A stretch of 64,000 bases of DNA from Spirometra erinaceieuropaei (lineage: Eukaryota; Platyhelminthes; Cestoda; Diphyllobothriidea; Diphyllobothriidae): contig CACRXP010000146.1 of NCBI GenBank assembly GCA_902702965.1, forward strand, positions 1,078,589 through 1,142,588, written 5' to 3'. Position numbers and translations under genes: made by a program. The notes beneath the pieces were generated by a model, which was not told where the DNA came from, made no database searches, and saw only the letters and a program-made list of their open reading frames with translations. Below are positions 52,541 to 64,000 of the stretch, piece by piece; within the stretch, counting starts at the first letter, position 1, and every line of letters starts with the position of its first letter.

Positions 52541-55397
52541 TCGCGTTGGATTTAGAGAATGCAGCCGGAAGCAGTTCGGCATTATGCCCATATCCTCACA
52601 ACAGCCTTCATTTCGACTACTGTCCGAGTCGATTTTGCGGCTTTCCGCTCATGAAATGATGTGGACAGTGAATGGCGTAGTAGGAGTTGGTGGGACTTGC
52701 GAAATCATTGTGTGCGTCCTCCATATTGTGAGATACTCGGACGGATTCCCCACAAGTGAACATTCAGGCAACTCTACCCAAACAGTTATAAACATCTCTT
52801 TCCAACGCTTTATCCCCGTTCTAAGGACTAGGTGCCGGCTAGTTGAAGTAACTGAAGTTTTAAAGCAGATCATGACCGCAGAAATTTGCGAGCAGTCTAA
52901 TTGGTAAGGATCGGGTGAAGGTCCCCAGGCATCTGTGGCATACAAAGTATAAGTACCATACTTAGTTAAGTGGACTTTAGTCCGAAACTATGCTTTTCGT
53001 TTAGTGTTTCATCGTACAGTGTTGGGTCGTCTGTTTTAGACGGTTTGGTGCATCATCTGCAAGGACCTCAGCTCAGGGAGTTGAGAAGCGATCTTTGTTG
53101 GCACTTAATCTATTTTTTTAAAATTGTCCTGCATAATTTCGGTTGCATTGTGTCAGTGCATTAAAAATTGTCCACCCGATAAACGAATTTACCCACTATC
53201 TATACTTAGTTTGCCATTCATCTATGCATACATAGGCCCCGCCCGTAAAACTCCTATTACCACCTTTCCCGTAAGACAGGTACCTTTGGCTGGTCAAGTG
53301 TGTGTTTGGGGTCCTTCATCCGATCATCGCCGTCTAATTACTTTGCTCCACCATACCTTACCTAAATTGGGAAACCATCAGGCCTCACTCGTTAGGAGCG
53401 TCTTCGAGACTGGCACTTATAACCTGCCTCAATTTACGCCTCGCTTCTAGCAGTACGCATCATCAAGTGTAGTTTGGTTTTACGCTGAATCAGTTTTTGT
53501 TTAGACTCGTAGACAACACATCCGGTCTAATGTGATTGATTAGCAGCTACTTGCTCTGAGCGCGTCAGGTCTCAGATCGACGGCGGACGTGCCGGATGGA
53601 GGGACAGTCAGGTAGCGCTTGTAGCCAGTGCCCGGTTGGGAGGTTGGGGGTGTGCATAGGTGAGCCACCCACGTTCCACTTCCGGCGATCCGTTCGCACC
53701 TGCCTCCTTAACTGACTGACTAGTCAGTTCCACATCAGTTAGTGATGTAGGTGGACAGGAGAGCCGCCTTCGATGGACTCTGTCATTGCCCCTCACAGTG
53801 GTCCTTGGGGGTCCCTTATCGCGACAGGTTGGCTCTCCCCACTGCCAGCTCCGTGGCTGTCACGCGGATGTACTATGAATCTCCGAACGGAACCTGCTAT
53901 AGGCGTCAGGCACGTCCACCTTGTAGGTTTGACTACGCCTAGTCCTTCCGGTGACGCAGTCTGTCATTTAGTGATTGACGTGCGAAAATCCGAGGTCTCT
54001 GCACCTGAATGCAGCTGTATCCAGACTAGCGAAATTTAAATCAGAGTATTCACTTCTAACCAACGTAAGTGCAGGCGCACTCACCTCAACAGTCTTGTCT
54101 GCACAAGCGGGAAGGCGGGCGGGGTCTTGTAAAATCCGTTTAAATCAGAGTTAAGATGGGCCGTTATTTGCGGAACGTTGCCCACTCAGTCAGCCTTTTG
54201 ACAGAGTATTTCAACAGCTTCGAACCACAGCAAGGACCGGAGACTGTGGTCATAATACCCACTCGGTTTAAAACTGCGGTTTGTTGCAGTCGCCACGTAT
54301 GGCGATTTGGAACAAAAAACATTAAGTCGTTACTGCTCTTCCGCATTTAATTCCGCTTAAGCCGTTTAAATCCGAGCACCCAGTTGCTATCCGTGACCTG
54401 GGGACAACCCTCGGGTAAACAAAACCCCAGCCAGACCGGAGAAGCTGCAGTTTCTACCTAAAGCACCTGCGGAGGTTCGCTTTCAGGCCGTTCTCGTTGA
54501 GCAAAGTTTTCACGCAGAATAAGGCGGAAGAACCAGACTGCGGTGAATGGGGAACGCACATCTAACCAGAAGTCACGTTCTATTTCTTCCTTAACCGTCT
54601 AGTCTGGGTTCTGATTGCATCAAGGCAAGACTAAGCTATTTTGTACTTGTCCTGCGGTTCTGCTGCCAGGTAGGATAGGCAGAGATGATACAACCGTTTG
54701 GAGCCAGTTCTTCCCTAATGATGTCCGTTGGCCTTCACCGAATGCTCCCCGCCAGCTTCCTGGAGTGATGGATAGTTCTGAACGATGGAACACCTGTTTG
54801 ACTGGAAACATATCTTTTTTTCCACTACAAACCGGGGAAATATGAAACTCAGACAACTGGGTGACAGGTGAACGAGACGGAATCGATCTGGTTCCCTCTG
54901 GGTTATCGTAGGACGTGCTGTCGGCTGTGTCTACTTTGCTACCCCACGACTCTTCTGTTGGCTTTATATTTACGCAGTGTCTTCTAATAATATTTGCTTG
55001 TCAGGGAGGAGGGGAGATGGCTGGCACAGCCTGTACCGATTGCAAGATAGAAATTGACGTTCTCGCTTCGGAGAGAAAAACCTCTGATTAACACCTACCC
55101 AGTCGAGCGTCAATCAGCCGTTATAATTAAACAGCAGAACCGTTCTTCAAATGAGGTTATCTCCCTGTTCATTAGAGTCGAAGTAGTGAGCGAAAAAAAT
55201 AAAAAATAAACACTCAGTATTTCACCAGAAAAAAACAGTGGTTAATTGACCCTTCAGAGATTGAAGCAAGTCGTCTCTGTTTATTTAAACGCCCGGAATG
55301 GCTAACTGGGTATTTTAAAGAGAACCTCAGTTGGTGAGAGGACGTGGTAAGTTGGCCGTGATGCTGTAAAAGTGACTTTCCTCAATTGAGAATAGCC
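52541..55397. other. unassigned sequence
   Basis: No gene recognised in about 2.9 kb. Open frames up to 108 codons are present on both strands without domains. 'gtgacctggggacaaccctcgggtaaacaaaaccccagccag' near 54390-54435 is a fragment of the telomere-like MITE group. Confidence 0.35.
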
Positions 55398-55856
55398 GTA
55401 GCAGCCGCTCCAGTTTCCCTTTTTTCGGCTCCGTTTTGTCGAACGATGGCCGCGACAGCTGTTGACACACGGCAACTCCCGCCGGCTAACACTGGGACAC
55501 CTCCGGCCTAGCTGCAGTGACTTTCGGCTGCCATCACAAACTTTCATCACCTCACGCGCGTCGGACGCTCTGGCTTTGTGAGCATGCGCCCCCTATTCCT
55601 CCCCTAATTTGTCCAATCACACGACCAACACTCAGACAGTCACCCCCTCCTGCTGACCTAGACACTGACTCCCGCGTAAACAACACACTGCGACTGACAC
55701 TCTCCGTGACCGGAGGCTTATCTCTGTCGCAAGCAAACATCCAACTTGCGGCAACCTGTCCTGTGTATAGAATAAACTAGTCCCCACAGTTCCCTGACTC
55801 CTGACGTTAAACAAAACGAAGTTATTATGCGGGGTTTATCTCACATCCTTGACCGC
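55398..55856 (+). repeat. LTR-like dispersed repeat, copy 2
   Basis: Colinear with 49525-49976, in direct orientation 5.87 kb away. It carries GAATAAACTAGTCCCCACAG and 'tccctgactcctgacgtta'. A 45-bp segment ('ctccggcctagctgcagtgac') is present here and absent from copy 1. Confidence 0.5.
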
Positions 55857-56229
55857 CACATAGCCAAAGTTCCCTACGGTTGGCAGAATGAGCCAGCGAC
55901 AGAATGTGTTTATCCAGTTTTTATTAGATCATTACTTAAAAACATGAAAGAGTATAGAGTCACAGATGTAGACTCTGATCAGGCGCATTACTGGGGACGT
56001 GTGACTAATGTTCCGAGCGTTTCCTTTCCATCAAATCAATGGATTTACTAGTGACATGACGGATCCCTAATCCAAAATTGCTTGACTGGTCTGGCATGAT
56101 GTGCTTGAATAGGGACCTACGATGACATACGTCATCAACAACTGAAAAGCGATAAAAGCCTCCTCAAGAAAATGCATGAGGACGAATAAATGGGAATAAA
56201 GGCCAATTAGGTACTGATGTCAGACAAAT
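55857..56229. other. unassigned sequence
   Basis: A 74-codon open frame ends at 56051 without a recognisable domain; nothing else seen. Confidence 0.3.
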
Positions 56230-57000
56230 CAAGCCTTCCACGAACATCAGACTGGGAGTTCTGGCATAATTTCCAGATATTTCATTCAGATCAGGATGCC
56301 GGATTTGAATGAACCTCTTTTTGATCGACTTTAAAAACTACGCTAAAGTAGTATGCATTTTACCAGTGATTTTCCATTTCCTTTTAAAAATCCTCACAAA
56401 TATCCCTTTGGGCACCCGTTTGATAGAAAATCACGTCTTTTTAAGTTTTGTACTCAAAGATAGGGTAAGGTTAGGTTCTAAAACCTTTGCAGTTATGACC
56501 ATTTGAAACCCGTGAAATTTGCATTCCAATAGCATCGCATTTGGTCGTTCGTTTATGTCACTTATGAAGTAGATAGCATCATCCAAATCTAGGGCAAAAA
56601 TTTTCCCAGTCCTATTTGGTATCCTTTTAATAGTATAAAGGAATATATGGTGTACCTCACACGGAAGTTATGCAGTTTCTAGACTGCACACCCTAAGCAC
56701 AAATGCCCCAAAATATCAAGATCAAAATTTTAGGCGAATTTTAAAAGTTCGGAGGACTGAAAATGCCTTTTTTCGATTAAAATGGAAGAGATGATTTTCA
56801 ACCAGACGAGAAATAGAGAGAGTATTTTTGCCCATGGTTTTTAGTAAAAATATTCGAATTTATAAAAACATCAAAAACCGGCAGGAAAATTCACACCTCT
56901 TCAATAATTGTTTCTACTGAGCGTTGTTTCTGCATGCAGCCGTAAATTGGCTCACTCGAAAGTCAGCATTAGGACATGAACGAATTAAGAACCTGCGTTC
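56230..57000. mobile_element. family A MITE, diverged, ends lost
   Basis: 'ggcataatttccagatatttcattcagatcaggatgccgg' on the left and 'tgcatgcagccgtaaattggctcactcgaaagtcagcat' on the right are the inner arm landmarks of the family. The terminal ~60 bp of each arm is missing or eroded. Confidence 0.5.
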
Positions 57001-57169
57001 TCTGGTTCCAACATAGACGAGAGTATACAAAGACTTAGTGGCGAAGGGCTCGCAAAAAGTGTGCGCAGGAAAGGTTCTGACTCCGACATCATCCCTACCT
57101 ATAACAGCAACAACCCCAGCGGCCCATAAAAGAGGCTGCGCTCAAACCTTTTCCCACTGGGTCTATCGT

Positions 57170-57790
57170 TACTCGAGAAAGAACTGACTTACTTGTATCG
57201 GTTTTTCCGACTCCACGAATACCCTGTTAGCTTTGTGAAAAACCGTAGCAGGTGCCAGGTGTAACCACAAAGCCTCGACTTTAACGTAGAAAGGTTGTCG
57301 TAGAAATTCTACTTCCTGTCCTACGTGCCAAGAACTGCCGAGGCGATCGCGCGACGATTAGAGCGATTTGGCATGTCCATTGATCCCAAACCGGCGTCGT
57401 CCTTGAGCACAGCATGGGCCCGAGTAAAAGAAGCCATACTCAAGAAACAGCAAGCAGATGACAGTCCTCGTATTCCATGTGTTAACTGCTCTTGCGTTTA
57501 TGTTGGCCACACCGACCGACGACTTGGGACCTGCATTAAAGAACATAAGCTGGCAATCCATCGGCGGGACTCCTTGTTTTTCATGTTTGGGCACATCTTG
57601 GAGTGTGATCATCGCTTCATTTGGGGCGGGACTTAAGTGACCGCCAGTGCTAACACGAAACAGGCGCGAGAATTCCTCGAAGCTGAACACTCAAACACCT
57701 ACCGCATCAACCGCCATGTCGACCTGAGCGCCCACTACGAAGGTTTGCGTCCAAGCCTCACTGACTTGCGCCCACCCCAAAACAACAGCT
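57170..57790 (+). pseudogene. Penelope-like element: GIY-YIG endonuclease end
   Basis: LLEKELTYLYRFFRLHEYPV (with an in-frame stop soon after) matches the reverse transcriptase thumb. YVPRTAEAIARRLERFGMSI is the link between reverse transcriptase and nuclease. PCVNCSCVYVGHTDRRLG and CIKEHKLAIHRRDSL are the second half of the GIY-YIG core, with HILECDHRFIW after it. A frameshift near 57636 precedes AREFLEAEHSNTYRINRHVD, the domain end, and a stop closes the frame at about 57793. Stops and the frameshift make it a dead copy. It differs enough from the 48-kb copy to represent another subfamily, closer to the 8.7-kb fragment through the INRHVDLS phrase. Confidence 0.7.
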
Positions 57791-57954
57791 GTTAGTCCAT
57801 GTTTAGCCATGCGGAATATTCCGCAATCCGCTCCCTACGGGCACAATGAACCATGACTGAAGCCCTCAGCACCTTGTCCTAACTTCCGGTACCAACTTTA
57901 ATACGCTACCCTACACGGGGACCATATCGGAATCTGGCAGGGGATATCAGATTT

Positions 57955-58330
57955 GCGTATCATATCAAATGCCAACATCTCGAGGATGCTATGACAGACC
58001 CAGTTGCCAGCGTAGGTCGCGCACATTGGGACCCCTGCCGCTCCCTATAATTGTCGTTAGATAAAATCCTGGTCATCTGCTGTGTGGACCAGAGGGTGTG
58101 GAGTGGAGCGCCAAGGTACGGGCTCGACCGTGCCATCCTCCTGCGCCCTCTCCAGCTTCCGGTCTTCTTGTCTATGTCTTGACATCGGGCGCAGGTGGGG
58201 GAGAAGGAGAGAGTGCGGTAGACGCTGCGAAAGTCTGCATTCACTATAACTGAAATCGTGCGCAAGTCACCGTGCCTGCTTCACCTTGCTGTGGGGCACA
58301 CAGTGGACAACTACGGTCGGACTGTCGTGT
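57955..58330 (+). repeat. dispersed repeat family E
   Basis: 'catatcaaatgccaacatctcg', 'ccatcctcctgcgccctctccagc', 'gagagagtgcggtagacgctgcgaaagtc' and 'gcacacagtggacaac' match the other copies. The inverse copy is at 26735-26890. Confidence 0.6.
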
Positions 58331-58569
58331 GTGTGTATGGATCGGCATACGCCATTCCTGAGTGATTAAATACCTGATCTGCAGCGAATGAGAATGGCAT
58401 TACGCTGATGAACTTTGGGTTCTATGAGATGCTTATGCTGCATTTGACAGACACCTCTGGTGAGCCATCTGTGCCGTGTACGAGCGCATTTTTTGCTTTT
58501 TCGTTCCAACTGATTGTCAGAGTCACAATGGGTTGAATGAAACAGAATAAGCTCGAAACAGACTTGAAT
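58331..58569. other. unassigned sequence
   Basis: Nothing recognised. Confidence 0.3.
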
Positions 58570-59022
58570 AAATCTACGTCCATCCTCTGGCATAAATTTT
58601 TTTCACATGACTCATGAGCTGCATTAATAAACGAGCTACGATGTTGTTTAGATGGCATTTCATGGCCTTGAAAAATCTCAAAAGTACAAGCATATTTTAA
58701 AACCAAATGATGCTCTCCATTTGAAAGAAAACTTCAGGAGGGCATGAGATGCTGTCAAGGGAGTACAATGAAAAATGTTTTTTGTATATTTTTTAAATAA
58801 AATGCATACCAGATAAGTAGTCATTTTTTACCAAGAGCAGCTTTTTGCAAGCCGCGGAAGTAGTTCATTTGAAATGCGACATCCATTAGTGACTGGAATA
58901 TCTTGGGATTGTGTCGCACGATGACAGATACTAAAGCCGCATGCATGCAATCCTTTATTACTGGAAACACATTTCGAATTTCACGTTAACATTTCATGGA
59001 ATAGGCCAGATACTCTGCCTGA
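58570..59022. mobile_element. family A MITE, right-half fragment
   Basis: From 'actcatgagctgcattaataaacgagc' through 'gatggcatttcatggccttgaaaaatctc' to 'aacatttcatggaataggccagatactctg' this follows the right part of family A. The left arm is absent. Confidence 0.5.
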
Positions 59023-61699
59023 CATTTTAGTCCAATCAGTCAGTCACCGAGAATCTCAGTTAAAAAGACACACGGTCGGTTAGGAATTACAGAATATTTC
59101 CTATTTATCAACTGATAGTCCAGGAACGTCTTAAACACAAGTGCCAGTTTGCAGTATACGGTTGAGGTTACAATGCATTGAGACTTAAAATGTTAACATT
59201 GGCCGAGCTAAATTGGTAAAGGGAGAGAGAGGATTTTGGACTCATCATTCAGATCTCAGTTCAACAAGTGAGGTTCTTACAGGTGTTCGTAAAGTCTGCA
59301 CAACTATTGGAGGAGATAAGATACACAGTGTGATATTTTGAAACGTTTATAAAGCCACAAACGAGAATATTTCTAGTCATACTTCTAAGTGAACTTACTA
59401 TTAACCCACCAAATAGTTCGCTTTAGATCAACTTCTGTCTCAGAACTGTCGTTTAGTAGGCGTCGAAGCATGCGAAGCCCTAGCAAAATATTCACTTGTT
59501 TTTGGCAAAAAAGTACTTCATATAGATCGTAGGATTTATATGCCCGCTAAAAAATTGTAGGTTACCTCGTTCGGATATTCCGTCGATAAGCTTTGCAGCC
59601 AAGCTCACCAATCATTCTCGTCAACAAACACAATCAAATCAGCGAGATTCTGGCTACCATTAACATTTAGAACGTCACCCAATATTCGCAGAAAGAATGC
59701 GGAAAAAGTATTTTATAAATGAAAGCAATTTTTTAGTTCAGATGTTCACATAAGCAGTATTTTTGGAAGCGGAATCCGCGTTTTTTTACATATTCTTAAG
59801 TTTCCCGAAGCATTTAGCATGCGATTCCCGAAAATTCATAATTTAACTTCGTGTGAAGACGTACGGAATATCGAAGCTGCTAGGATGTTTAATGATGCGT
59901 GCCTAAGGAACAGACTCCAAGAGCTTTTAAATTTATTTTTCAAAATGCACCCAAATTCCCATTTTTCTGTCACAGATATTCCGTCTGTACTAAATGAATA
60001 GTCTTACGCCGAACTGTTTACAAGATGACTGCCAGGGCCACCTTTTACTGATTTATTACAAGAACCTAGTTGGCTCTGTCTAAGCGCTATTGACTGATTA
60101 CGGGAACTTTGCCAGAAATGGCCATTTCAAAGTCCCTCGTCTCTACCGCAAACGGTTTTTGAATACTGAGAGGTAAACCCCATGGGACCCCAAGTTCAAG
60201 ACGAAATTTTATGGATCGTTTACTTAGGAGGAAATCTGTGTGCACTAGGTCCATTCGATGCGCAATATCGAATGTGTTCTCCGATGGGTTACAGACTCGG
60301 GTGTCAGCAGCTGGAATTAGGAATATCACTGGCTGATGGGACGGTGAACATTCAAAGTGCAATCCTCATCGTCACTGGTACGAATACGGCGCATTCATGA
60401 GGTACCATTTGCTCCTCATCCGAGGGGGAAGTGAGTCGAAAATTACAAACTTAACGGCCACTATATTAGTCTTTCGTTGTACTCTGAATGAGGAAAGAGC
60501 TAGGACGCGGTGACCGATAACTACATAGTCCTTGAGGGCACCTCGGACGATGTGCAGATTAATTTATTGAGTTGACGCATTGCACAATGATTTGCATGTA
60601 ACGCGTCTCGAAGACGTTTTTTTGAAGAAAGGCGAGATAAATCCTTTAGGTTTACAAATAGACAGTTTTTGTCCAAGGAATTTTTCATGCTAATCAGCAT
60701 AACAGACCACACCCGCACAAATGGCGATTTTCTGAGGTGGAGTGTATTGCTGAGAGTGAACATTGTTCACGGACACTGCTTTTTGGAACAGGAAAATCGA
60801 TTTTTCAGAACACGTGAATTAGATGATGTAGGTTGCGAATAAGCACGTGATTTTACAGAAAAAATGAGCGCTAAGGACTTCAGAAGGCATAAATGTATCC
60901 TTAAATCCGACAATTACATTGGCAGACAGTTCTGTCTTTACCATACCAGGAACTTCCAGGCAACGCCAAATATTCTAGCAGCAATCGGAGGAAACTCTGC
61001 CAATTCAACTTCAACGACTGTAGCAAGACCATTGTGTTTTATAAATTCTCGGATATTACGCAAATTGGAGTCGAACCGAGTCACACATCAGTGTCTAGAA
61101 AATATGTTAATATTCGTAGGCCTACTTTGTAAAGGATTTATGATAGAATAAAAATAAACGATGCTATAATATCTTTAGTTTAGCGCTCAAATTAAGATAG
61201 AACAAACATGGAAAAAGGTTTACGTTTGCATTGCGTTGCATTGGAAAACAAACAGCATGGACATTTGTCTGTTGAATGCGAAAAAACGCTTTTTGTGGCG
61301 AATTTGATTGGTTCCCTTTACTAGGTCTATGAGAGATTCCTTCTTTCGTTCATAGGGTCCGAACTCGTGTACGAAACGAGTTTAGAGGACATTTTACATA
61401 CGTAAACGTCTCCTTAAAGTACAAAGGCTATCTCTTCTGGCGATCGACCGAAGAAATGAAAAATAACGGCGTTGTGTACCATTTCACGTACACTTGAGAT
61501 AACGGTTCTTACTGACGCCAACTAGATGATAGATAGTTCACGAAGGAGCATTTCTGTCCACGGGTGGGGAACTGTATGATGGGTAGTAAGTTTGCTAACT
61601 GTATTCCGGGTTTTTTTTTATCGGTGGCGACTCTCTCAGTGTATGAACTTATAACAATTTTTGCTCGAGGAAATCAGACAAGCCCGCTCACATCCTGGT
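59023..61699. other. unassigned sequence
   Basis: No gene recognised in about 2.7 kb. Open frames at 59819-60001 (+) and 60864-61151 (+) have no known domain. The stretch 60230-60330 loosely resembles the inverse of 12215-12310. Confidence 0.3.
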
Positions 61700-62679
61700 C
61701 AACCGCATGAAATCTCAACAGAAATTTTGAAATGCGTTTTCGTTTCAACAAGATTAATTAAGTAGGCTTGTAAAACCAATCATTTTGCAGCATGTTTCTA
61801 TAATAAGTCAGTCATCCCAGGACGCTGGCTTTCGAAAAACTGCTTTTCGGCTGGATATCAAAAGCCATGCCCCGTAAAGAAGGACTACTTAAGTGGCATG
61901 CATTTTTCATCGATTTTCGATTCCTTAAAAGATTCAATTATATTTCATGGTAAACATGCGTAAGAGTAGTGATTCCTTTGTACATTCAATAGAAAATGAC
62001 GTCTTCTTCCAGTTTAATACTCGAAGGAAGGGCATACTTTGGTTTTACAAAACTTTTCCCATTCACGAATAATTTTGAACCCGAGCTGCCGTGACACATG
62101 CGTTTAGGATTCCCAAACTGCAAGCCGTATAATTTTTGCGTATGAAAGACCATATATTTCTCTACGGTATTAAGAGATGACCATATGGGGTTCATAATAT
62201 TAAGCAGTGGATTTGAGCACATTGTTAATTTTAAAAGCCACATTGGTAAAAGCAGAGGAATGACGTTTATGAAGGGCCATTTCACGGTATTAAATAATCT
62301 CACAACTGGAAACTTTTTTAAAAACCGAATTATACTTTTCCTTCGAGTGTAAAATTGAAAGAAAACGTAATTTTCTGCTGAATGAGGAAAAGGATGACTA
62401 TTCATAGGCATGTTTTCTATGACATAAAATTAAATTTTTAAGGGCATCGAAAACTAATGGAAAGGAAGCATGCTAATTAAGTAGTCATTTTTACGTAGTA
62501 GGGTTTTGGATGCAGCTGGAAGGAAGTTTGTAAGAAGCCGGCATCCTGCGGTAAGTGAATTATTTGAGAATTATGCCTCACGATGGTTGGCTTTACAACC
62601 CTACTTAATTAATCTTTTCAAAACGGAAATGCATTTCGGAATTTCTGTTGACATTTCATGAGTTAGCCCACCTACTGTA
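61700..62679. mobile_element. family A MITE
   Basis: The right end is intact (GAGTTAGCCCACCTACTGTA at 62660-62679). The left end begins near 'gtcaaccgcatgaaatctcaac' with its outermost bases eroded. The middle is in + orientation, as in the 3145 copy. The arms retain the shared CTTTTC(G/A)AAACG and CCTACTTAATTAATC landmarks. Confidence 0.7.
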
Positions 62680-62744
62680 ATATTTTGAAAGCTTTCTTCA
62701 AACATCTGATAGATGACTGGCTCATGCATGCAAAAACGCGAGTC

Positions 62745-62880
62745 TTATGAAGAAGAAGAAGAAGAAGAAGATGAAGAACATCGATTGTTGGTCCAAGGAT
62801 TTTACTTGAATGAACTTTCGGATTTACTCTTGAATCCATAATCAGAGGCAAAGGCTGGAATTACGTAGCAGCTGCATCCG
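62745..62880 (-). mobile_element. HH1 end unit, degraded, with GAA/TTC tail
   Basis: The minus strand reads CTGATTA, GGATTC-AAGAGTA-AATCC, GAAA, GT, TC, which is a decayed HH1 hammerhead (about 62808-62852). It then runs into a TTC array (62748-62772 on the + strand as GAA). This repeats the order hammerhead then TTC tail seen at both arms of 36275-37085. Confidence 0.5.
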
Positions 62881-64000
62881 GGAAGTGCTTCATGCCCTGT
62901 GGGCCCACAATATTCCACTGTCATTACCTCTGACGGTGGATTTTTAAGGGAGTCCGAATATCAGGGCTCTTTCCTCTCAGATGATCACTTGCACTACTAC
63001 ATATCAAACAAGCACTCCGATAATAATTAACTCGATTAATATCGAAAATCCCTTTTTATACTTTATTCCACTTTACCTGTCTCGGGCTATTTACTGATGC
63101 GATATTTTGGCGCCTTCGGTGGTTTATTTTTTTCCTCAACCATCTGGATTTTAAGCAGCTTATTTTTTGCCTTCAATATGCTCTTTGTTTTCTCTCGTTA
63201 ACCAAATTTCCCTATATTTTACTGGGCGCTACTGAGGGATCGGGGGATTATTGTAGGCATTGCTAATTCGCCACCCGGTCATCAGGAAACTTTCTTACCA
63301 AGTTACAGGCAGTCACACAGATCCATCTCCCCATTTAGAATTCGGAGTATGTCCGGATGGCTATTTAATACCATGAGGTGTGTGCGAGCAAGTAATATTC
63401 ACTACGGTGAGTAATGAAATAGGGTCTATTGTCAACTCGCGTGCAAGCCACCAGACGATTATCGGATTAATTACGAATACCTGCGATGAATGAGGCGCCC
63501 GATAGGTTTGCTAGGCGTGTGTTTGTGGTGATGTAACAACTAAATCCTATAAACACTGCAGCCTGTGTGCGTTCCTAAGCGTTGTGCGAATAAAATCACT
63601 GCTTCAGCAGCTGAGTCTCCTATTTACCAACTCTTTCTTCGGCTTCGTCTCTTCGTTAGTTTCGCCAGTTCACACATTTATATGTACTACTGCTACAGAA
63701 GCCTCTCATATCATTGGGGATGTTCCTTATTTCTGATTATTTTCCCTCCAGTGACGTTTTTTTACTTCATTAACCTGTTGTGGCCTCGAACTCCAATACA
63801 GATTGAACGTTGCGTTCGACGAGAAGAAATATAGGAGTAGATGAATATAACTGTTATCGCCAAGATGCTTTCCCTTTAACCGCATTTGGCGGACAGAAGC
63901 ACCAGCTCTAGTTCAAGCACTAAATTCCAAACCAGCGTATGAGTTCAAATGCGGGCAGAGACGATCAGGAGTTGCATAAGCTGATCCCCCCCCCCCTCGA
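62881..64000. other. unassigned sequence
   Basis: No gene recognised. 'aaatcctataaacactgcagcctgtgtgcg' (63543-63572) followed by 'gtgcgaataaaatcac' resembles the TATA and AATAAA parts of an HH1 unit without a recognisable hammerhead. The 89-codon frame at 63565-63834 has a hydrophobic stretch but no family match. A C-run ends the window. Confidence 0.3.

Overview
The window is a gene-poor, repeat-dense stretch of an animal genome. It has GT-AG introns, a Cys-loop receptor gene, tRNA-derived SINEs, Penelope-like retroelements with GIY-YIG endonucleases, hammerhead-type RNA motifs and two assembly gaps. A flatworm, perhaps a large-genome tapeworm, is my best guess, but it rests on general repeat character and not on a diagnostic gene.

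The one host gene I can support is on the + strand between 19415 and 33690. Five exons (19415-19797, 23271-23353, 26110-26256, 32369-32994, 33313-33690) join in consistent splice phase. They encode most of a divergent Cys-loop (pentameric) ligand-gated ion channel subunit: part of the extracellular ligand-binding domain, the Cys loop (C-x13-C), M1, M2, M3, a long Gly/Cys-rich cytoplasmic loop and M4. The 5' exon(s) with the signal peptide and N-terminal helix were not found. Introns are 0.3-6.1 kb and filled with transposon debris.

The rest is layered mobile DNA. (1) A family of about 1-kb TA-flanked elements has arms of about 370 bp that are mirror images of each other (copies or fragments near 1185, 3145, 8320, 14174, 15533, 20207, 35940, 41916, 45020, 46192, 56230, 58570 and 61700). 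(2) Penelope-like element (PLE) coding remnants lie at 8663-8978 (-), 48244-49145 (-) and 57170-57790 (+). (3) Short modules carry a TATA box, a hammerhead-ribozyme-like core, an AATAAA-like site and sometimes a TTC tail (HH1). They occur singly and as head-on inverted pairs at 36275-37085 and 42924-43338. (4) A second hammerhead-like motif (HH2) sits in the 3' end of the PLE at 48 kb, with two detached copies. (5) Two MITEs with 25-bp inverted termini and 8-bp target duplications have bodies made of degenerate telomere-like repeats. (6) There are also tRNA-derived SINEs, a broken Tc1/mariner-type transposase, an LTR-like repeat present twice, and two further dispersed families (E and F).

The host gene and the mobile DNA do not appear to work together; the elements mostly occupy introns and intergenic space. 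All alignments here were made by eye. Element edges are good to a few bases where terminal repeats are quoted and otherwise to roughly 20-50 bases.
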